Shown: positions 42,217 through 50,208 of the stretch, piece by piece
How positions within the stretch are numbered: the first letter of the stretch is position 1
How the letters are laid out: every line of letters begins with the position of its first letter
IMG/VR virus record: IMGVR_UViG_3300044695_005296
Location: 1-58,493 of that record
Strand: one strand, 5' to 3'
Length of the DNA stretch: 58,493 nt
Origin: a virus
Program-made: the position numbers and the translations under genes
Notes under the pieces: model-generated
Databases searched by the model: none
What the model was told of the DNA's origin: nothing
The model's input: the letters and a program-made list of their open reading frames with translations, nothing else

Positions 42217-42428
42217 GATTTACTCCTGCTACTACTCTGCATGCGTTCCGTCAACGTAACGGCACTGCTGCAAACAAATGATACACCAAGATGGTGCGAA
42301 TCTACGGGGAGCGTAGACGGTGTGTGGCCCCGGTTGGGGGTAATTGGGTGCGACTCTTGTAGCGGTCGCTTGGGGCCGCCAGGATTACTCCTAGCGGCCC
42401 CTTGCTGTCTAGTCGTTAAGAACCTAAA
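42217..42428 (-). other. Intergenic leader between tail tube and chaperone genes
   Basis: About 212 bases without a gene. It holds a strong hairpin at 42372-42401 (listed separately), a TATCAT -10-like box near 42277-42282 on the minus strand without a good -35, and a small CACCA/TGGTG repeat. It probably sets different levels for the abundant tube protein and the rare chaperone and ruler. Confidence 0.55.
42372..42401 (-). terminator. Hairpin after the tail tube gene, partial terminator candidate
   Basis: GGGGCCGC/GCGGCCCC with inner AGGA/TCCT, one mismatch between, loop of four. No T-run follows on the minus strand. It lies 28 bases past the tube stop. As a leaky terminator or RNA end protector it would reduce tail chaperone and tape measure expression relative to the tube. 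Confidence 0.6.
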
Positions 42429-43181
42429 TTAGGCCTGAACGAACACAATTGACGGGGTAACCGTGCCCGAAACCTTGCAGCTTCGATCAACGGTTCCCGA
42501 GAAGTCCAAGTCCATCGTCGCGATATCTTCGCGGGTGAACGGGAACATCAACTGCATGCTGTACGCCTTTGGAAGATGGATGCGGACCGTCTGGGACGGG
42601 TCATCCGAACGTCGGTGCGTAAAGCGAACGTAGATAGGACGTGGCAGACCCATCGGGGCTGACTGTCCACCCTGCCCAGCGACGCGCGTGTTACCGACGA
42701 AGCCGGTGCCAGCGCCTGGAAGCTGACCGCTGAGCTTTGGCTCAGTGGCATCATTCGTTACGCCGGCGCCAGTTGACGGGCGGAACAAATAGTCTCCTGG
42801 GGTTGCGTCATGGGTGTCAATGGCATAGCCATAAACAAGGGCGGTGGTCGTTGTGCCTTCGCCAAGGTCGTTGTGGAAGAGGTTCTTCAGGTTATCCCAG
42901 TTGACCTCAACGCCACGTGCACGAACTTCGCAGCGGCCGCCGAAGAAGGCCTTTGCTACTGGGAAGTTCTGCTGACCGTAGAACTCGCGCTCCTGGAAGT
43001 TGATGTCGAACTCGACGTCGCCGCCGACTTCGCCGATGGTTACAAGCTCGGTGCCATAAGCGCCCGTGTTGCCATAACCTACCGTGCCATCAAAATAGGG
43101 AACTGTGCGGCTTCCCGAGCCGGCTTCCGCGCCAGGCTTCCAGAAAGCAATATCAATAGTACCGGAACCAAGTGTAAGCAT
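42429..43181 (-). CDS. Major tail tube protein, 250 aa
   Basis: ATG at 43181 after AAGGGGAG. Beta-rich (TVGYGNTGAYG, GEVGGDVEFDINF, REFYGQQNFPVAKAFFGG), no hydrophobic helices, and ends VTPSIVFVQA. Size, position between tail terminator and G/GT, and the strong ribosome-binding site fit the tube protein of siphoviruses. It polymerises as rings around the tape measure. Expected to be the most abundant tail protein. Confidence 0.8.
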   Translation of the reverse strand: MLTLGSGTIDIAFWKPGAEAGSGSRTVPYFDGTVGYGNTGAYGTELVTIGEVGGDVEFDINFQEREFYGQQNFPVAKAFFGGRCEVRARGVEVNWDNLKNLFHNDLGEGTTTTALVYGYAIDTHDATPGDYLFRPSTGAGVTNDATEPKLSGQLPGAGTGFVGNTRVAGQGGQSAPMGLPRPIYVRFTHRRSDDPSQTVRIHLPKAYSMQLMFPFTREDIATMDLDFSGTVDRSCKVSGTVTPSIVFVQA

Positions 43182-43193
43182 TTTTTGCTCCCC

Positions 43194-43592
43194 TTAAGTT
43201 TTTATGACTTGATATCGGATTACTCGCCGATATTCTAAACTGTTTGGGTCATATCCGTCACGTTGTGCGATTTTACGCGCTACGTGCAAGACTGCCCCGT
43301 TTGGTCCAGACAGACGCTCGCGGTTAAGTACCGCATCTATGGCACTACCAATATTATTCAGCTCTGTTGCGCTGGCGTTGCTTGCAATAAGCACGTCAAC
43401 AACAGGTCTGTCAATAGGCAGCCCCAAGTCGCTACTACCCGCTACTACTGCGATTCGCACCGCAGGAAGCGTGCTCCGTCCCGTGTTTGTGATCGGATAT
43501 ACCTTCTTGTCTGTCGCCGAGCCGCCCAGCAAGGTTTGCAGGGACGAGTCCCCGCTCAGCGCCGTAAAGAAAGCTTCATATATACCGTCCAC
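43194..43592 (-). CDS. Tail terminator-like protein, 132 aa
   Basis: GTG at 43592. The pattern IYEAFFTALSGDSSLQTLLGG, then VYPITNTG and PAVRIAVVAGSSD matches the DUF3168/tail completion family that closes the tail tube at the head-proximal end. No ribosome-binding site; a TGG-TAATCT box ends six bases before the GTG, so the transcript is probably leaderless. First gene of the tail operon. Confidence 0.75.
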   Translation of the reverse strand: MDGIYEAFFTALSGDSSLQTLLGGSATDKKVYPITNTGRSTLPAVRIAVVAGSSDLGLPIDRPVVDVLIASNASATELNNIGSAIDAVLNRERLSGPNGAVLHVARKIAQRDGYDPNSLEYRRVIRYQVIKT

Positions 43593-43598
43593 GTGTGT

Positions 43599-43607
43599 AG
43601 ATTACCA
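43599..43607 (-). promoter_or_regulatory. Extended -10 promoter of tail operon, leaderless
   Basis: Minus strand TGG-TAATCT, then six bases, then GTG at 43592. It overlaps the left arm of an eight-base inverted repeat (43595-43602 with 43637-43644). Confidence 0.55.
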
Positions 43608-43675
43608 ACTATTCAGTAAGTTTCCAGCCCACAGACATCTACACGCAAAAAAATGCGCGCAGGTTGCGTAGCAGG

Positions 43676-43681
43676 TATACT
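43676..43681 (+). promoter_or_regulatory. TATACT -10 box of the metallophosphoesterase gene
   Basis: TATACT with RNA start predicted near 43688 and a leader of ~32 bases carrying GGAGG. No clear -35. It faces the tail-operon promoter from the other side. Confidence 0.5.
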
Positions 43682-43719
43682 ATGGGCGCGGCGACTATGC
43701 CGAAAATATTGGAGGTTTT

Positions 43720-45003
43720 GTGGAAAAAGGTCATGACCGATTAGTGCTCTCATGGACCCCCCAAGAGAAGGCGGATGCCGTGAGCATGGAGTGGGAAGAT
43801 TTCCACGCAAAGTATCCAACCCGAACACCCAACGCCTATCGCATTAAGCGCAACACCCTCCTAAACGGGAAGGCTTCGTTTATTGACAGGCGGGTTCACA
43901 ACGGCTCAGTGCGCAACGTGTTCCCCGGAACGCTTGCCGCTAAAGTTGCAAGCGAGGGTCGAATTGACCGCAACGCTGTTGCCAAGGTTGTAGAAGATGA
44001 GCTGTCATCAGAAGCGGTGCGAAGCGAGATTGAGCAGTTGAAGCAGGCCCATCGCGCGGCCCTTCGCAAGTTGTCCCAAAAGGACGACGACCGAGCGGAG
44101 CTGGTTCGCGCTGTTTACCAGGCCGCAAGCGACGCTGCTGCTGCCATTACGCTCCCTACTGTTAAGGCTCCAGCCAAGGACAAGCGTAAGGGCGCACCAG
44201 AGACCGCCATTTTGCTTCTCTCCGATTGGCAGCTTGGCAAGATTACCCCAACCTACAACAGCGACATTTGCGCAGAGCGGATTGAGCTGCTTGCGGCAAA
44301 GGTAGAGTCACTTGTTGCGATTCAGCGAGCAGACCACCCAGTAACGGATTTGCGGGTGTATCTGCTTGGCGATCTGGTTGAGGGAGAAGACATCTTCCCT
44401 GGCCAGGCGCACTTGATTGACGCATCCCTCTACAACCAGACTTTCCGTGGCGCGGAAATCCTTGCTGGGCTTGTTCGCCGATTGGCGGCAACCTTTGAGA
44501 ACATTCGCGTTGTTGGCGCAATTGGCAACCATGGGCGACTTGGCCGAAAGGGCACGTTCCACCCAGAGTCCAATGCCGACGCAATGATGTACAAGGTTGC
44601 CTCTATGTTGGTTAAGGACATCAAGCACGTTGATTGGGTAGAGACCATCTCCAAGGGCGAGCGGGCTTGGTTCGGCACCGACGAGGTGTACGGCAAGCGC
44701 TGGTTCCTATTCCATGGCGACCAGGTTGGTGGCGGCTTTGCTGGCTTCCCCTGGTACGGATTCGGGAAGAAGATCCAGGGCTGGAATATGACCGTTGCCC
44801 CGTTTGACTACAGCGTAGCTGGGCACTTCCACACACCAGTGCGGATGTACCTTAACGGCATCGTTCACTGGAACGGCGGCTCAACAGAGAGCAGCAACAC
44901 CTACGCCCAGGAGCAACTTGCTTCGGCTGGTGAGCCTTGCCAGTGGCTGTTGTTCCAGCACCCAGACGGCGTATCTGCGGAGTACCTGATTCGCCTTACC
45001 TAG
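43720..45003 (+). CDS. Calcineurin-like metallophosphoesterase, 427 aa
   Basis: GTG at 43720 after GGAGGTTTT. The N-terminal ~150 residues hold a charged helical region (EEQLKQAH-like, KLSQKDDDRAEL). The phosphoesterase fold follows with metal-binding motifs in order: LLSDWQLGK, LLGDLVEGEDIF, GNHGRLG, LFHGDQVGGG and AGHFHTP. These match SbcD/Mre11-like or small calcineurin-type enzymes. Substrate unknown; nucleic acid is plausible. It lies on the plus strand inside the otherwise minus-strand structural run and ends with a shared CTAG against the connector gene, so it looks like an inserted, separately controlled gene. Confidence 0.85.
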   Translation: MEKGHDRLVLSWTPQEKADAVSMEWEDFHAKYPTRTPNAYRIKRNTLLNGKASFIDRRVHNGSVRNVFPGTLAAKVASEGRIDRNAVAKVVEDELSSEAVRSEIEQLKQAHRAALRKLSQKDDDRAELVRAVYQAASDAAAAITLPTVKAPAKDKRKGAPETAILLLSDWQLGKITPTYNSDICAERIELLAAKVESLVAIQRADHPVTDLRVYLLGDLVEGEDIFPGQAHLIDASLYNQTFRGAEILAGLVRRLAATFENIRVVGAIGNHGRLGRKGTFHPESNADAMMYKVASMLVKDIKHVDWVETISKGERAWFGTDEVYGKRWFLFHGDQVGGGFAGFPWYGFGKKIQGWNMTVAPFDYSVAGHFHTPVRMYLNGIVHWNGGSTESSNTYAQEQLASAGEPCQWLLFQHPDGVSAEYLIRLT

Positions 45004-45611
45004 GCGGCGCTACCGTACTTTTTCAGGATGTACCTTCTCTGGCGGAAGATCTTTAACTGACGGGAGCGGGGCAGCGATGCAAGCTTTGCTGGTCCGTATC
45101 CGCGCCCAGTTCTTGTTCGAACAAAACTTTTGTCTAACGCTCTCTCAAAAAGTTGCACCAAAAATTCTTCTGCCGCGCTTCTTACCGCCCCGGTAACGGC
45201 CTGGTTGATCATGGGTCGGTACTTCTGAACGTTAAACTTTACAAACTGCCCGTAGTAATGCTCCCCGCCATCTTTTGATTCTTCAAATGGGTCGCTTCCG
45301 TACTCAACAGTAATGTCGTCACCATATGGGGTTAAATCAAAAACTGGGTTTGAGTACCTGGCGGCTTTGCGCTTGCTGGAAGTAAATGCTCCCCACTGTC
45401 CAGAAAGACCAGCCTGAAATGCGCCGGAGTCAACGGGGGCGGCCCCTGCGGCTTTGGGTGCAACCTCTGAGTACACCGCTTGGAACGCGGCGGCCTGAAC
45501 CGCCCGGGCAAACTGCGCCTCTGCCTCTTTTGGCACTCCGCCCAGATTCTTTGCAAGCGCGCTAAGGCCGCCAATTACACCTTTGACGCGCACCCTGACA
45601 GCCTTGCTCAT
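45000..45611 (-). CDS. HK97 gp10-like head-tail connector protein, 203 aa
   Basis: ATG at 45611 with a GAGGTA site. Residues ~15-75 (KNLGGVPKEAEAQFARAVQ, then VAPKAAGAAPVDSGAFQAGLSG) match the gp10/tail-component family pattern, including the P-V-D-S/T-G-x-F turn. A Tyr-rich middle (HYYGQFVKF) and a basic C-terminus follow. The family acts at the head-tail joint or neck. Convergent with the metallophosphoesterase. Confidence 0.7.
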   Translation of the reverse strand: MSKAVRVRVKGVIGGLSALAKNLGGVPKEAEAQFARAVQAAAFQAVYSEVAPKAAGAAPVDSGAFQAGLSGQWGAFTSSKRKAARYSNPVFDLTPYGDDITVEYGSDPFEESKDGGEHYYGQFVKFNVQKYRPMINQAVTGAVRSAAEEFLVQLFERALDKSFVRTRTGRGYGPAKLASLPRSRQLKIFRQRRYILKKYGSAA

Positions 45612-45938
45612 TTATACCTCGGAGATTCTTGCCTTAACCGTTAGGTGGTGACGAAGAGATTCCTGCAAGATGCCAATAACAATAAAGGTCTTTCCATGGA
45701 CAACCAGGCGGTCGTCTGGTGCCGGTCGACTTGTTCCGGTTAGGAACGGCAGGTAGAACTCATAAAACTCTTCAGCCCGGCGGCCGGTGTCATTCTGCTG
45801 TTCAATGTTGTAACGCTTCTGGTAGTGACCCTTCTTGGTCCAGACTACAGACGTGGTCCGGATAGGCGTGCCCATTGCGTCTTGGGACGTTGTTCCCGGT
45901 CGGGCAAGCTGTATGGAGGCATTGAATCCTGGAATCAT
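45612..45938 (-). CDS. Head-tail stopper-like protein, 108 aa
   Basis: ATG at 45938 overlaps the connector stop. A compact beta protein with VVWTKKGHYQKRY, PAPDDRLVVHGKTFIVIGI and a closing HLTVKARI strand, similar to head closure or stopper proteins that seal the neck. One residue separates the neighbouring reading frames. Placement between adaptor and gp10-like genes supports the call. Confidence 0.65.
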   Translation of the reverse strand: MIPGFNASIQLARPGTTSQDAMGTPIRTTSVVWTKKGHYQKRYNIEQQNDTGRRAEEFYEFYLPFLTGTSRPAPDDRLVVHGKTFIVIGILQESLRHHLTVKARISEV

Positions 45939-46870
45939 CGCAGTGCTGTTCCTTGATACTGGTCAAGGAGGGCCATGGCCGAACGTGGGATTCTTATGCT
46001 GCTTCCCATCTTGCCACCCTCACGCTCTCCTTGTGGGTTTGCGGCATACATTTCAAACTCGCCAATGCGGAACCGGGAAAGCCCGCCCATGCCCTGCTTA
46101 ATAAGGTTGTCCTTAGCAAGTAGGTCTACCGTGATCAGTGCCACGGCGTCCTTAACGGGCTGCGGGGCGGCCTGATAGCCGTGCGTGTAGGTAATCTCCA
46201 CAACGGGCTCAATCATTCCCAAGGCGACAATCGCCGGGAAAAGCGAATAGGTAACAGCGGCCAAAGAGGTGACCTCCACGTACCCGCGATCTTCGTTAAT
46301 GTAAAAGTCATTAACAGTAAAGCTGGCGCTCTGCTGGGCGCTAACGTGAACGCTCACTTCTGAAACTGAAACAATTGGGCGCTGGCGCACGTAGATGCGG
46401 CGGTTGGAGTGATTCCACGGGTGCTTCTCAGTGTTCTGGACGTACTCAAACGAGTAGCCCACGTAGGAGTCAGCAAGCCCGCCGGCAGCCTTAATAAGGC
46501 GCTCAATCTTCTGGTCGCTGAGTGGGGTGCCGTCTGGGTCGGTTAGGTCGCCAATCTCGTAAGAGCGGAACTCATCAACCGTAATATAGCCAAGGGGCTG
46601 ACCCTGGAATGGGGTTGCCCAAGAGCCAGATGCCAGGGTACTGGTGTTGTACAGGCGCCATGTGCTGAATTGATTACTGGCGCAGCTAGTGTCAATGTAC
46701 TCGTAGGCGGAGACGACCGCGTTGAGGGTGATGACCGAACCAATGTTAATAAAGGTGCCGCTCTGGGCCGCTGCTTCTGCAGACGTGGCTGCCCTGCCCA
46801 CCTGGATGGCGTTATACGTTGCCACGGCGGTCTGGATGTCTGAAACGTTGATTGTTAGTTTTACAGCCAT
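45935..46870 (-). CDS. Head-tail adaptor-like protein, 311 aa
   Basis: ATG at 46870 after TTGGAG; a longer TTG reading from 46885 is less likely. The second half (residues ~110-290) has ITVDEFRSYEIGDLTD, LIKAAGGLADSYVGYSF and DLLAKDNLIKQG, the helix pattern of gp6/adaptor families, with an inserted beta region between. The N-terminal ~95 residues (NIGSVITLNAV, TWRLYNTS) look like an extra domain. It bridges portal and stopper. Confidence 0.65.
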   Translation of the reverse strand: MAVKLTINVSDIQTAVATYNAIQVGRAATSAEAAAQSGTFINIGSVITLNAVVSAYEYIDTSCASNQFSTWRLYNTSTLASGSWATPFQGQPLGYITVDEFRSYEIGDLTDPDGTPLSDQKIERLIKAAGGLADSYVGYSFEYVQNTEKHPWNHSNRRIYVRQRPIVSVSEVSVHVSAQQSASFTVNDFYINEDRGYVEVTSLAAVTYSLFPAIVALGMIEPVVEITYTHGYQAAPQPVKDAVALITVDLLAKDNLIKQGMGGLSRFRIGEFEMYAANPQGEREGGKMGSSIRIPRSAMALLDQYQGTALR

Positions 46871-46917
46871 ATTCGTATTCTCCAAAATTTATCGGTTTGA
46901 CGCCATAGGGAGGCTAT

Positions 46918-47169
46918 CTACGCTTTGCCTTCAATTAATCGGCAACCGTTGCGCTCAGCGCTGTCTAAATGCTTTGCAGGTATCTTGGCCCTTTTGTTAA
47001 CAAAACGCACAAAATATCCGCCATCTAGCCCCAGAACGCCGTCCATAATCCACTCAATTTCTACAAGCTGATCGGATTTACGAAAGGCAACTTCTCGAAT
47101 ATGCCTTTTTGCAAGATTGGCTGCATGATCTTCCATGGTTAGCGGTTTGATAATTTTCTTACGCGGCAT
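46918..47169 (-). CDS. Hypothetical protein, 83 aa
   Basis: ATG at 47169 with AGAGGTAG upstream. Small basic protein (MPRKKIIKPLT, AKRHIREVAFRK) with a beta hairpin (VEIEWIMDGVLGLDGGYFVRF). Located between capsid and adaptor genes, so it may be a minor capsid or decoration protein. Its ribosome-binding site lies in a region that can form two competing hairpins. Confidence 0.6.
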   Translation of the reverse strand: MPRKKIIKPLTMEDHAANLAKRHIREVAFRKSDQLVEIEWIMDGVLGLDGGYFVRFVNKRAKIPAKHLDSAERNGCRLIEGKA

Positions 47170-47184
47170 TTCTACCTCTAAATA

Positions 47185-47214
47185 GTAGAGGCGGAGCCTA
47201 AGCCCCGCCTCTAC
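47185..47214 (-). promoter_or_regulatory. Hairpin between capsid and downstream gene
   Basis: GTAGAGGCGG and CCGCCTCTAC, a perfect 10-base stem with a 10-base loop. The TAGAGG at 47186-47191 can instead pair with CCTCTA at 47175-47180, which overlaps the ribosome-binding site of the gene starting at 47169. The two folds exclude each other. Confidence 0.5.
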
Positions 47215-47234
47215 ATTAGTTCCTATCGAAAAGA

Positions 47235-48461
47235 TTACACGTTTACGCGAATCTTGCCGTTGAACTGCGGTGCCTTGTTCGCAAGACCGAACATTACATA
47301 CATAATGTACAGGCGCGAAAGGGAACCGGCCACGCCAATTGGAATCTCCAACGTCGTGATCGAGTCCGAGCCAAGGTATGGCATCGACCAGGAATCCTCG
47401 TCCACGACATACATGTCGCGGTGGCCCTGGGCGCTGATGGTGTACGTACCAATGCTGTCGCCTGGAACTGGAAGGAGTGGAAGCTCACCAGCGGCCGTAA
47501 CTACGGTGCCGAGGGTAAGTCCCATTGCCTGCTGTCCCTGCGATGGGGCATTGTAACGAACAAGGTTCGTTACTTCGTTAACAAGACCGGCGTAATCCGT
47601 TGGCGAGCAAAGGATTGCCGATGGGTTTCCACCCGCGTTAAGAATCGAAGCAACGTTATCGTTGATCGTCGCAAGATAGGTGGCAGACGACTTGTTTACG
47701 ATCTGCGCAGCAGCAGCGGCGGAGCCGAGGTGCTTGCGGAGGCCGGTAAAGCCGTTTGCATCGTATGCGCCAAGCTCAGTTGCAGCGCCGGCCGAAGCCG
47801 TCGTGTCAGCGTTACCCTGGAACAGGGCAGTCTGAAGCTTTGCCGCTATGGCAGTGACGCCACCCGCAAGCTCGGTTGAAAGGCCGTTGAACGGCCCGCC
47901 ACCCTGACCAAGTGCAAACTGTGACTTCAGCGTGATCCCACGGCGCGTTGCAAGCACAGCGACGTTAGTCGTCTGGCGAGCATAGGTCGAGGAATCATCG
48001 GTTACGGTGCCAGTTTCCGTCTGGAAAACTGCGGTACCGTAAGCGCTCTGCTGATTGAACGCGTGCACGAGGCCGTTTGCCGGCTCCTTGCGGATGCGCT
48101 CGAAGAATGGGAACTTCTTTACGAACAGCGAGTAAAGGATTGGCTCTAGGTCCTGTCGGATAAGGGCCGATCCACCGCTGCTGTCAAGAAGCTTGGCAAT
48201 GTTGGGGTTAGCAACTGCCAACTGATTAAGGACGTCGGACGAAGCCTGCTTGCCGGTCTCGCGGGCTGCCTGAATGTCAAGCATCTCGTGAAGGTCGGAC
48301 GTGTTCATCTTCGAGAACTTCTTGCGAAGGTCCTTCTGAATCGCGTAGGCCTCGGCGGCGTCGAAAGTCTTCCCTGCGCCCGAATCTCGGGTCACTACGG
48401 ACTCGTTAAGGGTTTCAAGACCCTGCTCGAATCCGCCTAGGATCTCTCGGTTGTCGCTCAT
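47235..48461 (-). CDS. Major capsid protein, HK97-like, 408 aa
   Basis: ATG at 48461 after AGGAGTAATAAATC. N-terminal ~85 residues are helical and charged (KDLRKKFSKMNTSDL), a possible delta/scaffold region removed by the neighbouring protease. Then the HK97 fold: SALIRQDLEPILYSLFVKKFP, FFERIRKEPANGLVH, AVFQTETGTVTDDSSTY, long Ala/Gly-rich segment, IAAKLQTALFQGN and a final QGHRDMYVVDEDSW. The order protease then capsid supports it. Assembles the icosahedral shell. Confidence 0.9.
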   Translation of the reverse strand: MSDNREILGGFEQGLETLNESVVTRDSGAGKTFDAAEAYAIQKDLRKKFSKMNTSDLHEMLDIQAARETGKQASSDVLNQLAVANPNIAKLLDSSGGSALIRQDLEPILYSLFVKKFPFFERIRKEPANGLVHAFNQQSAYGTAVFQTETGTVTDDSSTYARQTTNVAVLATRRGITLKSQFALGQGGGPFNGLSTELAGGVTAIAAKLQTALFQGNADTTASAGAATELGAYDANGFTGLRKHLGSAAAAAQIVNKSSATYLATINDNVASILNAGGNPSAILCSPTDYAGLVNEVTNLVRYNAPSQGQQAMGLTLGTVVTAAGELPLLPVPGDSIGTYTISAQGHRDMYVVDEDSWSMPYLGSDSITTLEIPIGVAGSLSRLYIMYVMFGLANKAPQFNGKIRVNV

Positions 48462-48467
48462 GATTTA

Positions 48468-50051
48468 TTACTCCTGAGTCTCCAGCACACGCTGGATGTA
48501 TGGGCTTAGCCAAGGTGCGGATGTTGCCATCTCGCCCGTGGCGCGCTTGATGGCTGGAACGTGACTGACGGGGACGTCAATCAGTCTACCAACCAGGTCC
48601 AATGTCTTTTCCAACTCCAGCTCGACCTTGGCCTTTGCGGCAATGACTTCGGCAACGCTCTTCTTCAGGGCTGTTACCTCTGCCTGTGCTGCAAGTGCTG
48701 CATCTAGCGCAGACTTGGCAATTTCGGCGACCTCGGCAAGAGCTGCTGTATCGACCGACTTATCATCCGCAGCAGCTTCTGGCTCTGCGGCATGTTCAAT
48801 TTCCGTTGCTGGCGCTTCTACCGGAGCCTCTGGCTCAACGGCTGGCGCCTCAACGGCGGGGGTCTCTTCGACCTTCTCTTCTGCTGGGGCCTCTGGCTCC
48901 ACAGCATTTGCCGCAGCTTCAGCGGCCTGTCGGGCCTGCCGGGCGGCAATCTCTAGGTCGGTATCCTTGACAACTTCTGCGCCAAGGGCCTCTAGGGCCA
49001 CAACGTGCGCAGGCTCGTCCTCTGCTGCAGCCTCTTCTGCTGGTGCGTCTACGGCCGGCTCTTCAGCCGGAGCCTCTACTGGCGCCTCTGGGGCGACTTC
49101 TGCTGCTGGCACTACGGCCTCTTCAGCAATAATCTCGTTCTCGTTTTCCACGTTCTTTACCTCCAATGGTTCGCCCTGTGGGCGCTGATCTTGCTCGATG
49201 CCCGAGGTCAGTACTTCTGCCTCTCCTGGCTCTTCAACTTCATGCGTCTCGACAACAAGGCTGTCAAAAGACTTTGCGGCACGAAGGGTGGACATTTTGT
49301 GCCCAACAATTGTGTCCGTTGCCTTGTCATCTTTATAAACGCGAATAAGGACAGCCGGATCGCCTTCCTCTGCGTTAATTGTAAACGAAGAACCAGGCAC
49401 CTTAACGCTGCCTTCGCGAACAATCTTAGTGATTTTTCCGCGAGCCGTTCCACCGCTAGAGCCCCAGCTGACCATATCGCCAACGCTAAAGTTGCCATGG
49501 GCCTTTTGCTCTTCGACAGCAGTGCTGCGAAGGCTCTTAACAGCGTTCTGTAGGTATGAGCGCTGGTTTGCTGGAATACCAACAACTGAGGCTTCCATCA
49601 ACTTGACGCTATCAATAACGTATGTCTCTTCCCCGGTTGACTTATCAACCTTTTTGCTTACTCTGTCAACTCTTGCGCCAATTGAAAGGCCAAGCTTGAC
49701 ACCACGCTTGATTGCGCGATAGGCACGAATTGCCTCTGGGTTCTCGTCCTCAGAAACAACAGATATATCGACGTCAAGGTCAAAGACCTCTTGGCCATCT
49801 TCGTCAATGCGCTTGACAATGCGAGCGTCCTTGACTGAGCCAAACAGGTCATCAGGGACCTGGTACTCGTGGTTGAGCCAAATGGTCATGTTCTGCTTTG
49901 CGGTTGCCTCCATGCTCTTTAAAGCAGATAGGGTCATCTCATCTCCGTGGAGGTCCCTAATCGTGGAAGAAGTGGTGCCGGTTACAAAACGGTCGCCGTT
50001 ATCAGCTTCGTAAGCCTTTAACGCATTTGTATAGATCTTGAAATCAGACAT
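48468..50051 (-). CDS. Prohead protease fused to tudor-like and scaffold regions, 527 aa
   Basis: ATG at 50051 after GAGGGG; the longer frame to 50120 lacks a site. Residues 1-175 match the HK97 prohead protease: His61 (WLNHEYQ), Ser123 (GLSIGAR) and acidic EAS at 154. Residues ~188-258 (VGDMVSWGSSGG, RGKITKI, DPAVLIRVY) match a DUF2945 / hypervirulence-associated tudor domain. Residues ~290-440 are Ala/Glu/Pro-rich, and ~440-500 form a coiled coil (EIAKSALDAALAAQAEV). So one chain combines protease, tudor-like insert and scaffold. The protease likely cleaves the capsid N-terminus and its own scaffold tail. Confidence 0.8.
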   Translation of the reverse strand: MSDFKIYTNALKAYEADNGDRFVTGTTSSTIRDLHGDEMTLSALKSMEATAKQNMTIWLNHEYQVPDDLFGSVKDARIVKRIDEDGQEVFDLDVDISVVSEDENPEAIRAYRAIKRGVKLGLSIGARVDRVSKKVDKSTGEETYVIDSVKLMEASVVGIPANQRSYLQNAVKSLRSTAVEEQKAHGNFSVGDMVSWGSSGGTARGKITKIVREGSVKVPGSSFTINAEEGDPAVLIRVYKDDKATDTIVGHKMSTLRAAKSFDSLVVETHEVEEPGEAEVLTSGIEQDQRPQGEPLEVKNVENENEIIAEEAVVPAAEVAPEAPVEAPAEEPAVDAPAEEAAAEDEPAHVVALEALGAEVVKDTDLEIAARQARQAAEAAANAVEPEAPAEEKVEETPAVEAPAVEPEAPVEAPATEIEHAAEPEAAADDKSVDTAALAEVAEIAKSALDAALAAQAEVTALKKSVAEVIAAKAKVELELEKTLDLVGRLIDVPVSHVPAIKRATGEMATSAPWLSPYIQRVLETQE

Positions 50052-50208
50052 GATTCCCCCTCTAAGGCCGACACAACTTGGCCAGCCGGTAGATAATACA
50101 CATGCTTTATCCTGTAACACAACGCGCTACAAATCTATACCTTTAGTATCTGCACGCAGTTGTGTGTCTAGTGTCATACCATGCTGGAAACATGATAACA
50201 TAGCCCCC
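50052..50208. other. Divergent intergenic region between protease and small zinc gene
   Basis: 157 bases. On the minus strand TTGTGT and TATTAT, 18 bases apart, form a candidate promoter for the head operon, followed by a leader with AGGGGG. On the plus strand TGA-TAACAT precedes the gene at 50209. No gene seen. Confidence 0.5.
50193..50201 (+). promoter_or_regulatory. Extended -10 promoter (TGA-TAACAT), leaderless
   Basis: The box ends seven bases before the ATG at 50209, and no ribosome-binding site precedes that ATG. It would drive the portal operon. Confidence 0.55.

Noticed and set aside
48628-49188. Plus-strand ORF of 186 aa, Ser/Ala/Gly-rich
   Set aside because: Antisense to the Ala/Glu-rich scaffold part of the protease; no ribosome-binding site.
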